A DNA stretch of 64,000 nt from Schoenoplectus triqueter (Eukaryota > Streptophyta > Magnoliopsida > Poales > Cyperaceae). The stretch covers positions 1 through 64,000 of the forward strand of contig CAXKVV010000107.1 in assembly GCA_964058805.1 (NCBI GenBank), in the 5' to 3' direction. Under the pieces are notes generated by a model that saw nothing but the letters and a program-made list of their open reading frames with translations, did not search any database and was not told the DNA's origin. Shown here in pieces: positions 11,311 to 22,006 of the stretch. Numbering within the stretch: the first letter of the stretch is position 1; each line of letters begins with the position of its first letter. The translations under genes were made by a program, and so were the position numbers.

Positions 11311-13251
11311 GATATATTAACTTGGCCCTCTTGTGGACCAGCTGATGCTGTTGAAGAACCCTACATACAAATTCAAATTTCTATTATAAATTATAAAAAA
11401 ACGGTTCCATTTATCTAATTTCATATAATCGTACTTTACCCTATCTCTTTTTCATTCCCAAAATAATTTTTGAAAAGCTTAAAAATCTGATTGTAGTCAC
11501 TAGATAAATAAATTATTGCATGTTATAAAATAAAATGTATGAAGTATTTATAAAATAGAACGCATGAAGTTTTTTGAAAGGCTACGAATCTAGTCTCAAT
11601 GCCTCCAATATCTAATTTTTATATAAGGAGGATCCTACTAGTTAAAAACCAACCACTCAAAAACTAAAGGCATCGGCATTGAGAAACATATCACGTCATC
11701 AAAATTTTGAATTGGCACACATGACTAGATTGTTATTTATTATCCTCAAGGCAATATGAAGGATAACAATGACAAATATATTTCAGTTTTTCTAATGTTG
11801 CAAAGAAAATTAACAGATGATACAACAACATTTTAAGTTTACCCTAACAAGTAAAAGACATGAAATTCTTTTGTTTACCCTGGCAAGTAAAAGGCGTGGA
11901 ATTTTAACTTTTTTTTGAAGTGTTTAAGGGAACCCTTGGTGTCATCTAGTGAAATATGGTACAACAATACCTTTTTGTTTTCAGTTTGGAAAATAGTATC
12001 TAATATAGGATCCATTGAGTGTCAGAACAAGGGAGAAGCAATGAGACATTTAGGGATATTATTTCACTTCTAAAAGATCTAAAAGATCCAAAATCCAACA
12101 AGAAATCCAAACCATGCCCCACCAGATATTAAAAGATCCAAAATCTATCAAACAATCATGACAAATACAAACAGTGTACAAGAACATTTACCTCAACAAA
12201 AGGAGGCATCTGAAGCCCATTATGATTGCATATAGTAGTTAAGTATTCTCGAGTGCGACGCCTCTCTTCCAAGATCATTACATCATCTTGGAGGCAAATT
12301 CAGGTGTTTCTCATCAAAGTGATTCCATGCTAAATTATATGATGGATGCACCATAAGATTAAGATTTTCTCAAATTCCTTCTTTGTGCCATCTCATATGC
12401 TCAATACTATCAACAATCATATATAATCTTTGGAGTCTAGGAGTAATAGGAAGATAACGTAATACCTTTCGTGCAACTGGTTTGTCATTTTGATTTGTTG
12501 GGTTCTTATAACGAGGTTCTTTGCATACATCACATTTATCTTTCAAAAGATCTTCACCTTTATAATACAGCATACAATTATTAGGACATATATCAATCTT
12601 TTTATACTCCATGTCAAGAAAAATCAGAGGGCAATTTCTCACCCATAGGGAGCATACTCTTCATAATTGACATCATCCGACTAAAATTATCTTCACTCAT
12701 TTGAAAATTAGGCTTCAAATTTAAACATTGAGTGACAGCTGATAACACTGTATACTTTTCATATTTTACCTTAGTTTCTCCATTGACATGAATTTCTCAC
12801 AAAGGTGCATCGGCTACTTCTAACATATCATATAATGCTTTGGCTTCTGCATTTGGCGGTTCCTCATGATTGGATTTGTCCCAATTAAAATCGAGATCAG
12901 CGACATCCATAATCATTGACTCGATCCTATTCCCAGTAATATCTTCCTCGGGTACTGACAACGGGCATCTATTCTCAGATAAATAGAATTCCCCATTCTT
13001 ATGCCATCTTTGATACATGAGACAAACCCTTTCCATAATAAATACTTACTAACTTCATCTCGTTCCAGAAACTTTCGGTTGTCACATGAAGCACATGGGC
13101 ACCGAATGCACTTCTTACCATTTCACTCACATACCACTGTTAAGTTTCCAAAAGCAAACTCAAAAAACTCTTCTACTCCATTTATAAATACAGGGCTTAT
13201 GGTTTTATCATCCAAGATCCTCTCATACATCCAACCACGATTAGTCCCCAT
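11311..13251 (-). pseudogene. CACTA (En/Spm) TNP2-like transposase remnant
   Basis: A broken CACTA transposase read from right to left. From the ATG at 13251 there is a transposase-associated N-terminal domain (GWMYERILDD, then CIRCPCASCDNRKFLERDEV) with an in-frame TGA between its halves. The TNP2 region follows in shifted frames: about 12643-12796 (MSEDNFSRMMSIMKSMLP) and 12370-12642 (KIDICPNNCMLYYKGEDL, then VARKVLRYLPITPRLQRLY, MRWHKEG). After HFDEKHLNLPPR (about 12300) the frame jumps to an unrelated tail (EERRRTREYLTTICNHNG) ending in a splice donor near 12190, so most of the catalytic core has been deleted. A last exon at 11311-11360 (SSTASAGPQEGQVNI) continues across the copia insertion to a stop at 6414-6416. 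Linking that exon to the transposase is inference from strand, order and spacing. Confidence 0.7.
11361..12189. other. non-coding stretch between CACTA exons
   Basis: AT-rich sequence without coding signal on either strand. On the minus strand it would be the intron between the tail exon ending near 12190 and the last exon at 11311-11360; the flanking signals (donor GAG/gtaaatg, acceptor tatgtag/GGTTC) fit that. Nothing else was recognised. Confidence 0.4.
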
Positions 13252-14074
13252 TTTCGTTCTGCACTAAAACTACACACAAATAATTAAAGAAATTATCATA
13301 TTAAAAATTATAACAATACAATTTATATCTTTAACTAGACAACTTTATCTAATCAAAAAATTAGATCATAAGAATTTTTTTTTGTCCAGAACAGTTCTAC
13401 AAATTTTTTGAAACTACAATGTGTTGTCATTCCCATAATCAATTATAAATATAATAACAAACTATTATAATTAAAAAATAATTAGCTAAAAATGAGAATA
13501 AGATTAGAATTAGAATGAAATGACTCATTGAAAATAATAATATAATTAAGGCTTATAAGCTTGAATCAGAAAATAAAATATACTTCAGTGATTCTGATTT
13601 TATAATACTAATTTAAACTTGAACTTTTCGAGTAGTAAATAATATTGGAGAGCATCTCCAGTTTTGTAAATACTTATTTACCTTTTTCGATTGCATGAGA
13701 TTCCAGGAGAGAGTGTGAGGGATTAGTGAGAGAACACGATGGAGAGTAAAGATAAGTTGGATAATTTAGCATGTGTAAGAGGGATTATCATATTAGGAGT
13801 TAGGATAGATTATCGTACAACATGGTGTTGGGGCTAGATCCCCTGAGAATGGAGAAGAGAAAATTATTGCTTATTGGAAAAGAAAAATATAACTGTATTG
13901 GTAAAATAGGCCTGGTTGCATGGGTAAGAAGATACCTGTATCGGTATTATCTGTATGGGCTGAAAAAAAATTAGCCCATATTGTCTGATTTGCACACCAT
14001 GCAGATCATATTTTTTTGCATCGACTATGAATAAAGATGCATTTATATCGAAATTACACATACAACTGTTACAT

Positions 14075-14086
14075 TTTTTTGTAGTG
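14075..14086 (-). other. candidate CACTA terminal inverted repeat, first copy
   Basis: The plus strand reads TTTTTTGTAGTG; on the minus strand that is CACTACAAAAAA, the signature terminus of CACTA elements. It lies about 820 bases upstream of the transposase ATG, the expected place and orientation for the 5' terminus. The matching 3' terminus was not found, and no 3-bp target duplication can be tested. Confidence 0.6.
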
Positions 14087-14349
14087 CAAGAACTAGCTAG
14101 CCAAAATCCAATATTTCTTTTTTTCTTATTTTTCTTTCTTTTTTGGGTACAGGCGTACAACTAATAAACAGACAACACTACTCATTTTCCCACGAAAGCA
14201 TAATCTACTCGATTTCCATTTCCCACAATTACAAGAAAAGCATAATAGTAGCAATACTACAAACCAAAGCACAAGAACTAAACGTTCAACAAAAAACACA
14301 ATTTTAACGCAAAGTAAGCCTACTTAATCCCTCTTTGAGACATAAGAAC

Positions 14350-14609
14350 TTCCATAATAAATACTTACTAACTTCATCTCGTTCCAGAAACTTTCAGTTG
14401 TCACATGAAGCACATAGGCACCGAATGCCCTTCTTACCATTTCACTCACATACCACTGTTAAGTTTCCAAAAGCAAACTCAAAAAACTCTTCTACTCCAT
14501 TTATAAATACAGGGCTTATGGTTTTATCATTCAAGATCCTCTCATACATCCAACCACGATTAGTCCCCATTTTCGTTCTGCACTAAAATTACACACAAAT
14601 AATTAAAGA
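14350..14609 (-). pseudogene. second copy of the CACTA transposase-associated domain
   Basis: Duplicate of the 5' coding part at about 13031-13290, cut off at the duplication junction. The minus strand again shows the WMYERIL start and the Cys-rich CxRCxCASCDNRKFLERD block, with the same in-frame TGA. It lacks everything downstream, so it is only a domain fragment. Confidence 0.8.
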
Positions 14610-15394
14610 AATTGTCATATTAAAAATTATAACAATGCAATTTATATCTTTAACTAGACAACTTTATCTAATAAAAAAAATTAGATCATAAGAAATTTTT
14701 TTTTTGTCCAGAACAGTTCTGCAAATTTTTTAAAACTACAATGTGTTGTCATTCTCATAATCAATTATAAATATAATAACAAACTATTATAATTAAAAAA
14801 TAATAGCTAAAAATGAGAATAAGATTAGAATTAGAATGAAATGACTCACTGAAAATAATAATATAATTAAGGCTTATAAGCTTGAATCAGAAAATAAAAT
14901 ATACTTCAGTGATTCTGATTTTATAATCCTAATTTAAACTTGAACTTTTCGAGCGGTAAATAATATTGGAGAGCATCTCCAGTTTTGTAAATACTTATTT
15001 ACCTTCTTCGATTGCACGAGATTCCAGGAGAGAGTGTGAGGGATTAATGAGAGAACACGATGGAGAGTAAAGATAAGTTGGATAATTTAGCATGTGTAAG
15101 AGAGATTATCGTATTAGGAGTTAGGATGGATTATCGTACAACATGGTGTTGGGGCTAGATCTTCTGATAATGGAGAAGAGAAAATTATTGCTTATTGGAA
15201 AAGAAAAATATAACTGTATCGGTAAAATAGGCCTGGTTGCATGGGTAAGAAGATACCTATATCGGTATTATCTGTATGGGCTGAAAAAAAAATAGCCCAT
15301 ACTGTCTGATTTGCACACCATGCAGATCATATTTTTTGCATTGACTATGAATAAAGATGAAATTATATCGAAATTACACATACAACTGTTATAT

Positions 15395-15406
15395 TTTTTT
15401 GTAGTG
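15395..15406 (-). other. candidate CACTA terminal inverted repeat, second copy
   Basis: Same TTTTTTGTAGTG terminus as at 14075-14086, duplicated with the surrounding 1.32 kb. Beyond it lies the flank GCAAGAACTAGCTAGCC, shared by both copies, so the duplication happened after the element had inserted. Confidence 0.6.
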
Positions 15407-15637
15407 CAAGAACTAGCTAGCCAAAATCCAGTATTTCTTTTTCCCTTATTTTTCTTTCTTTTTTGGGTACAGGCGTACAACTAATAAATAGACAACACTA
15501 CTCATTTTCCCACGAAAGCATAATCTACTCGATTTCCCACAATTACAAGAAAAACATAATAGTAGCAATACTGCAAACCAAAGCACAAGAATTAAACGTT
15601 CAACAAAAAACACAGTTTTAACGCAAAGTAAGCCTAC

Positions 15638-15768
15638 TTAATCCCTCTTTGAGACATACGAACTTTCAAATCCACTTTTTTGTCCTCCAGCAAATGGATG
15701 ACCATGTCCTCACCCAAAATCTCCTATACTAGATCTTCCTTTAGCATGTCCTCGGCCAAAATCTGAAC
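15638..15768 (-). pseudogene. Gly-rich 3'-terminal exon fragment
   Basis: On the minus strand an acceptor (tttctctatag) is followed by 43 codons with a Gly/Arg/Ser-rich composition (GSDFGRGHAKGRSSIGDFG), an internal TGA, then HPFAGGQKSGFES and a final TAA at 15638-15640. It resembles the tail of an RGG-type RNA-binding or helicase protein, but that is only composition. No upstream exons are present because a MITE and a LINE remnant lie to the right. The DNA downstream of its stop is where the CACTA element sits, so it may be the end of a broken host gene. Confidence 0.35.
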
Positions 15769-15810
15769 CTATAGAGAAAGTGTTACTATATACTGTGGTA
15801 AAATTAGTGT

Positions 15811-16034
15811 TTTAAAATGCGGTCCATTGCGGCTGTATATGTATATGTGATGGTCGGATCGTACTCAAAATAATATGCGATATTAATATGTAATTTTGGT
15901 CTAGTATGCGATATGTGCGGTCCAATATATGGTATGTGCAGCCCATTATGCGGTCTACATAAAAATTCACATATGTGGTCGCCTGCCGCATATGCGGTAT
16001 GTGTTGACCATCCGCACACATATTGAAATCCGCA
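15811..16034. mobile_element. GCGG-rich MITE, copy 1
   Basis: A 224-base repeat starting TTTAAAATGCGGTCCATTGC and ending CACATATTGAAATCCGC, with many GCGG/CCGC and TATGCGG motifs inside. A longer relative in the opposite orientation lies at 25205-25728 in a TNO1 intron: its left end GGATTTCAATATGCG is the reverse complement of this right end, and its right end matches this left end. The termini resemble each other only over TTAAAATGnGG, so the transposon superfamily is not assigned. Confidence 0.6.
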
Positions 16035-16099
16035 AAGAACATGTGTAGCAAATTAACTTTATCTTTTTGCCCACACCAATATTTGCTAGACTAATAATA

Positions 16100-17450
16100 T
16101 GCATATCAATCATGACTACTATTTTTGGCTTACAAGTATTAAAACATAATCGATTTCTTTCAATTGAAATAACCCATAAAACAACCCCTTAACAAGCTCT
16201 ACAACATATTTATTTTTCAAACGAATACCATAATCAAGAGCCCACAAGTCCTCTACCGTGGATCCTACAAAAGAAAAAATATTATAATTTGCAATTCATT
16301 CTCATATACTAGCACTAAATGAATACATAATAAAGAGATGATCTGTGAATTCATCCTCACTGCAAAACACGCATCGTGTACTGCCTATCCAATTTTTTTT
16401 TAACTAAATTGGATTTAGTAAGAACTTTATTTTTTTTTGCTAACCAAATAATAATTTTAACCTGCCATATAATATTAAAATCATTATTTTGAATGCTACC
16501 ATATTCCAACCACTGATACAAATAGTGTACTGAAAAAATATCATTAGACTGTCATCTCTATAAAAAAATATTCTCTTTATCCTGATTAAGAACAAAAATC
16601 TTAAATTCAAGTTCTATTATACATCATTTAGTGTAATACAATCCTACTAGTTATCTTTTAAAAGATAAGTGTAACTCTCCTGAGGAGAATGCATGTGAGA
16701 GAAGGATACGAGGTTTAATAGTTCTAGAAAAGAGTAATGGATATTTACAAGGAAGAGAATATTCATCTTTTCACCTATCCAACCAAAATAAGACATGATT
16801 CATCATTATTAACTATCCAGCTAAGACTAACATCTAAAATATCCTTATAGAGCTGTATATTTTTATAAAAAAGTGAGCTACTAACTGTAGTAGAAGTGTG
16901 ACTATATTTGAAAAATAAAATTTGCTTCCATAAGCCTTGAGTGGAGGATCTCTAAGTCTAACTAGCCATTTAATTAGTAAAGATTCATCCTTGCAATTTA
17001 TTTTCTATTTTCTCAATCAAAAGATTATAATCTTGCACAAATAAAGTTTTTCAATGCGAAGAAATACCAAATAAGTAACAGGCAGAGAGCCCATAGTACA
17101 ACTAAAAATACAAGCAAAATTATGTCCCTCTTCCAAGGAATGATCTCACATTTAGAAAAAATAATGTTCATATCAGATAAAATTTCAAAACCAACTAATA
17201 TCCATCGCATGAAGAACAGACTCTGAAGCTTCTAAGCAAAATGCAAATTCATAAGTTCTTGATCCTCTTGGATAAGTTCAAAATTTTATATTTGAGAAAG
17301 GAGTTCATTTTTATTTTTTATTTTTGGCAGCTATCAATTTTTTATTCCATTATCTATATTTCTTTTCTAATAAATTATAATTTCAGTCTCATGATTTGCA
17401 AAATCACCAACAATAGCACAACTATGTCACCAATTTTGAAAAAGTTCTAA
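16100..17450 (-). pseudogene. L1-type LINE reverse-transcriptase remnant
   Basis: Degenerate non-LTR retrotransposon read right to left with many frame changes and stops. Near 17150-17240 the minus strand gives LEASESVLHAM and RWILVGFEILSD then NIIFSKCE, matching the plant L1 RT region after the YADD box. Near 17060-17110 it gives MGSLPVTYL, the usual GSLPxxYLG block. Near 16340-16420 it gives NWIGSTRCVFCSEDEFTDHL, typical of the zf-RVT zinc-binding domain, followed by VEDLWALDYGIRLKNKYVVE. Domain order and strand agree. The full extent is uncertain; stretches between recognisable blocks may hold other insertions. Confidence 0.7.
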
Positions 17451-18750
17451 AAAACCTTTCTGAGACAACCAAATTTTATCTAATAAAATATTCTATGAAT
17501 TGAGAAACGACAGAAATATGCAAAATAAAAGGATTATTGTATGAAGAAACTTTAACTAGAGATGTCACTGTATTACAAGGGTAATAAAATAACATTTTCT
17601 TCTCTCTATGATTCCCTCTCTTTATTGTGCAGCTGGAAGCATTATTTCCAATAACGATTGATGTCCTCTTACGGCTACAAAATAACTCTATTCCTGTAAA
17701 AAAAAAAAAAAAATAGAGAATGGCGTGAGTTTTTTGGCTGGAGAATAAAGATATATAGGAACTTTTAATGTATATTATTTCAGTAGTGGACGTAATATTA
17801 CATTCAATTGGTATTTTGTCTAATAGTAGCTAAATGTTATAGGCTGAAAAAACTGACAAGAATGGGCCGAAATTAGTGGTTTGATTCGTATTAAAATCGA
17901 GCATCAGTTCTATTTAACTCTAAACATTGTGTTTCTTTCTTATTACTACTGGGTTCCTGTGTACCTCTTTCTCTCCTCATGACTATATTTTGCAAACTTC
18001 TCGTAGGAAAAAAAATCAACAAAATATGAATATAAACATGCAAAAATAAATAAATTTAGTGTATATTTTGGATCGTTAACTAATTTGATCCTGCCGCGAA
18101 GCGCGAGTTCCGGCACTAATCATGATAGACTTTCTAAAAAATGGAAGGATTATTCAGATTAGTAAACTTTGTTTTGTCAAAATTGGTAGCTGAAATTTAC
18201 TTTGTTAGTTTTCTTCCTCTCTAAAACCTAATTTAATTGAGTTTGCCTCTGTAAAATACGTCAAAGACTTGGTAAAATTGAGTGAAAAGGCACTATTAGA
18301 TATGACTCTGCCTCTGAATCAATCACTGATATACCATCTTCTAAATGTTTATTTAAATAATTAAAGAATACTCACAAATCTTTTTTTATCAAAAGAAAAA
18401 AATAATACTGACATATTTTCTTTTATTGATAGTTTCTAGTACAATTTGTGTATAAACAATATTTAAGCCATGGTGCAGTACATACAGCAGGATGAATTAT
18501 ATGAGCTTGATAAACTAATTGATTGATGGTGATAAGCTCTCACAGGAAAACTGCTGGGAGCACATTTCATCTCCTTAACACTGATCGATATTATCACCAC
18601 GGGACTTATTAAAATTTTGTAGACCACCTTTGTACAATCTGCATGAAAAAAAAATGTAGGAAAAGCGTAGATTATGTATTTACAAGTAGCCTAGCTCGTT
18701 TCTGCTAGTACCATCAAAGTTGAAAATCCAACTCGGCCGAGAACAACGGA
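17451..18750. other. intergenic spacer
   Basis: AT-rich sequence with an A-run at about 17698-17713 and no supportable gene on either strand. The last 300 bases before 18751 are the likely 3' flank of the minus-strand zinc-finger gene. Part of the left side may be further LINE debris. Confidence 0.5.
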
Positions 18751-19578
18751 CTATTTGCTCGTTTTTTCCTCCAGCGGCGCTGGGAGGTTCAGATCAAGAG
18801 CCACCGAACTGGTTTGATTTTCGTTTACTGTTTCATCTTCTTCCTTCCCTTCCATATCTGGTGCAACCACATCAGAAAATGATGTCTCAGGGGTCATATC
18901 TGGATTCCGATGCCGCCTCATGTGACCACCGAGCGCCTGTCCTGAGGTGAACTCTGAGCCACAAATGGTGCATTGATGAATCCTTGCCTTGGCCATAGAC
19001 ATAGAGAAGGAATTCATGCTCAATTTCAATAAATCCTCTTCTCCTTTTTCTTCCTCGACAACTTCCTTGGTCTGGGTACCGTAATCATTTTTGGGCTGAG
19101 CTAACCGCAGCTTCTTGTGGCTTGCACGATGCCCACCAAGTGCTTGAAAACTATGGAAGTCCCTTCCACAGGTCTGACAACGGAAGAGGACACGACCGTC
19201 TGGACCAATAATTTTACTCGTGCTACTTTTCAATCTGGCCTTGACAATTTGAATTGGTGGCGTATCATTATCGGGGGTCGCATTATAGGGCGAGTCATGG
19301 GAATTGGAAAGCAGAAGTAGGTATGATGCCACCGCATGCTCTTCCTCCGTATGTTCACATAATGATTCATGAGATGAAGGAGACGATGGGGATGAGAAGG
19401 AATTAACAGCTCGAGATGAAGAACCAACCGTGAATGATGAGGAATAATTAGCTTGATAGCAAGGTTCATTGGGTTGTAGAATAGGAGGGAAGGGAGACCT
19501 GTAGCGCTTTGTGGGTCTCCCTTTTGGTATCAGTCTTGTTTTACATTCTTCATTTCTTTCTTCTCCTTCTTGTTCCAT
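18751..19578 (-). CDS. C2H2 zinc-finger repressor, ZAT type (two QALGGH fingers, EAR motif)
   Basis: Intronless gene for a 275-residue plant C1-2i zinc-finger transcription factor, a family of nuclear repressors in stress and growth responses. The fingers are at residues 134-154 ([21 protein letters not shown]) and 203-223, both with QALGGH, which contacts DNA. A basic stretch [10 protein letters not shown] (about 19-28) fits a nuclear-localisation signal, [14 protein letters not shown] (about 78-91) resembles the L-box/acidic helix of ZAT proteins, and DLNLPAP (about 262-268) is an EAR repression motif. I chose the ATG at 19578: upstream in-frame codons lack an ATG and the TATA box at 19686-19695 leaves a leader of about 80 bases. 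The layout looks closest to ZAT5-like proteins, but the subfamily needs a tree. Confidence 0.93.
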   Translation of the reverse strand: MEQEGEERNEECKTRLIPKGRPTKRYRSPFPPILQPNEPCYQANYSSSFTVGSSSRAVNSFSSPSSPSSHESLCEHTEEEHAVASYLLLLSNSHDSPYNATPDNDTPPIQIVKARLKSSTSKIIGPDGRVLFRCQTCGRDFHSFQALGGHRASHKKLRLAQPKNDYGTQTKEVVEEEKGEEDLLKLSMNSFSMSMAKARIHQCTICGSEFTSGQALGGHMRRHRNPDMTPETSFSDVVAPDMEGKEEDETVNENQTSSVALDLNLPAPLEEKTSK

Positions 19579-19607
19579 TTCACTAATAATTTGTTTCTGT
19601 GCACCAT
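19530..19607 (-). other. overlapping upstream ORF in the ZAT leader
   Basis: An upstream ATG at 19607 (context ATCCATGG, a purine-poor -3 but G at +4) opens a 25-codon frame that runs past the main ATG at 19578 and stops at 19530. Such overlapping uORFs usually lower translation of the main frame. Whether it is in the mRNA depends on the true start site, inferred here from the TATA box. Confidence 0.45.
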
Positions 19608-19685
19608 GGATGTCTCCAAAGAGAAGGGTTAGGTGCGGTGGGATGTTCAAAACTAAACACTGCCTGAAGTAAAAAGATAAGGAAA

Positions 19686-19695
19686 TATATTTATA
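19686..19695 (-). promoter_or_regulatory. TATA box of the zinc-finger gene
   Basis: Minus strand TATAAATATA, about 108 bases upstream of the chosen ATG, implying a start site near 19660. This also argues against translation from codons 5' of 19607. Confidence 0.55.
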
Positions 19696-19699
19696 ACAA

Positions 19700-20862
19700 G
19701 AAGTGCCGGTCTAAATAAATGAGAGGTGAATTGTTATAGAGAAATATCTATTTTTAGAGTATTTTTCGCATGATACTTAAGTTTGTTAAATCTAAAAAAG
19801 TTGACTGGTTTTGCACGAAGCTAGGATAAATATAGATAGCAAGAAGAAATAATAGTCCGATTTTTTAAATTAATAATTAATATGTATATAATTAAATATT
19901 TAGGAAAATATTTGGTGGAAATATAATGGAACGATTATTAGGATTTAGAGATATAGGAGGGATCGTAAAAAAAATTAGCGTGTCAGAGGAACTCGTGCCT
20001 CATCAGCTCCACATTTAAAAAACTAAACTGATTGAATTCTCATAACATATCTTTATTACATTTATATTTAATATTTGACTTAATTTATATATTATCTCAT
20101 TATTCGTTTTAAGTCAATTTTTTTATAAATTTATAAAAAAAATTATTATCTATTAAACTGATTTTTCTCTAACTTGTCCAAATTAGTGTAAATTTATATT
20201 TTAATATCTACCATCAATAATTATATTAGATTATCAATTATGATTTATGATTTTTTGTCATGCAATGTATATTGGTTTGGTCTATAACGATTGATATGAA
20301 AAATAAGCAATTTAATTAGAAAAGAAGAACTATCAGAAACTAAAGTATAAGGTAGAGGTAAGTTTCTTTAATTTTCTTATACTTTTTTTTTTATGTTTTT
20401 TTTGTATTTTATCAACTGAGCAGAAACCCAAGTAGACATAACATTTAGTTGTGAAAGTTGAATAGAAGAGGCTCGCTCACGGGAAGAAAGGTCTCGACTC
20501 GACGTGAAAAAAAAAGTTTTCAACGAACCGGTGACGGGCGCAAACTAGCAAAGGTTTTCTTCAGGATTTAGGGCGCTTAGGATTGGCCGATTGGGGGTCG
20601 GTGGGAATCCATATCCTCTGCTGCGTTGTATCGTGTACCGTTGAATTTTCTTGTGATTCGAGTCAGCACAGATCTCGAAATAATCAAACGGTCCACGTTC
20701 CGTGCAGCGCAGTACTGCGCAGCAGAGGAACAGGACTTGGGTCGGTGGTCGCATCAGCGAAGCGAAATTTTTTTCCGCGTGTGGCTTCAACACGATATAT
20801 ATTTTTTTTCTCGCGTGGATAACGCGGACTTTGACGCTCGCATCAACGAGGTAGCTTATCAT
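19700..20862. other. intergenic spacer with a GC-rich island
   Basis: Mostly AT-rich, but about 20470-20850 is GC-rich with several short overlapping frames on both strands. None resembles a known family or shows a splice context, and the frames probably reflect base composition. It may be distal promoter DNA of the zinc-finger gene or an unrecognised repeat. Confidence 0.4.
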
Positions 20863-21205
20863 GCTTCAACTTTTTGAATATCTAATAATTCAAAATTGTA
20901 AATTTAAAATATTAAAAATAAAATGTTAAATATGATCTATATTATATTTTCTTAGACATAAAAAATATTCATTTTTCACTTTTATTTTATGTAAATCAGC
21001 AAATTATAAAATTAACGTCTAGAAATTAATTATATTAGTGTATTTTTTTATAAACTCTTGGTGTCACATAAAATAATATTTAAATATTATAATTTTTAAT
21101 GTGTGCATAAATAAAAAATAACCTAGATTAGATCTAATGATTTTATTTTGATATTTTAATTTTAAATTTTGAGTTAGTAAAAATTTAAAAAGTTGAGGCA
21201 TGATC
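20863..21205. mobile_element. MITE-like element with about 80-bp inverted arms
   Basis: The left arm starts TCATGCTTCAACTTTTTGAA (about 20863) and the right arm ends AAAAAGTTGAGGCATGA (about 21205); the arms pair over roughly 80 bases with about three quarters identity by eye. Length (about 340 bp), AT-richness and lack of coding sequence fit a MITE. No clear target-site duplication was identified, so the superfamily is open. Confidence 0.6.
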
Positions 21206-22006
21206 GAGATATAAAAAAATTGACGCATTTGAACCCTCTTTTTTTTGAGAAAATATGTTTGTATAAGTCTTTATAATTTTATTTTTTTGAATTAATTTAA
21301 AATTTATTATCAAATTATCAAAATAATTAGATACTAAGATCCCTTCTAAATGAAAATGAAGAGCGTAACACTGTGCTCTAGACGAAGGTAAATGAGGGGG
21401 GCAAAAGAAAAAGAAATGAAAAAAATAACAAACACTACTAGCTCCACAAAAAATAATAAAAGAGAAAGAAAAGATAAATAAAGTAATTTGTTTCTGGAAC
21501 AAGTAACTTTATTTACAAATTACTTTTCTGTTCCCTTCCATCCCCTTCAATTACCTCCTTTGCAGCTTTCTGTAGCACAATCACACAATTTAACCTGTTG
21601 GAATGAGGTTAGAAAATAATTATTAAATATAAAAATATGTTTATGGAACAATGACAAACTAGCACAGATTTCAAGCAAAAACTCTTAATGTCACGACTCA
21701 ATAAAAAGCTGAATCCATATGAGCTGTCATATTTTTTCATATATGACAGTGAATTAGTATAATTTTTGAATTACTAAATATGATTTATATGGTTTAGATT
21801 TTGAGGTATAGGGATGTTATTTTTTATCAGCCTATTTGTCATGACACAAAAAGTTTATGATACTTTGTTGTCATATAGAAAAGTATGGTAGCAGACGTAT
21901 AAATTCATAAAAGCCTACTCTTGCAAGATGAATTCATATTTGTTGTCATATTTTTTTATAGTATTATTACATCATTATTTGCTAAAAAAAACTGAGTTGT
22001 TGCAGT
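21206..22006. other. intergenic spacer
   Basis: AT-rich DNA with no credible coding region, RNA gene or splice pattern. Several TGTCATAT-like repeats near 21720-21960 may be old repeat debris. Confidence 0.45.

Larger units (their letters stand above)
13031..15668. repeat. 1.32 kb tandem duplication of a CACTA 5' end plus flank
   Basis: Two head-to-tail copies, about 13031-14349 and 14350-15668, offset 1,319-1,320 bases and nearly identical by eye (small indels, scattered substitutions). Each holds the N-terminal transposase-associated domain, the leader, a candidate CACTA terminus (TTTTTTGTAGTG) and about 260 bases of outside DNA that includes the stop codon and 3' end of a separate minus-strand exon. 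The in-frame TGA in the transposase domain is in both copies, so decay preceded the duplication. Confidence 0.9.

Noticed and set aside
19579..19650. N-terminal extension of the zinc-finger protein to 19650
   Set aside because: The extension begins with TTG rather than ATG, and the TATA box position favours the ATG at 19578.
20583..20877. Overlapping open frames on both strands in a GC-rich patch
   Set aside because: No homology, splice context or start; consistent with base composition alone.
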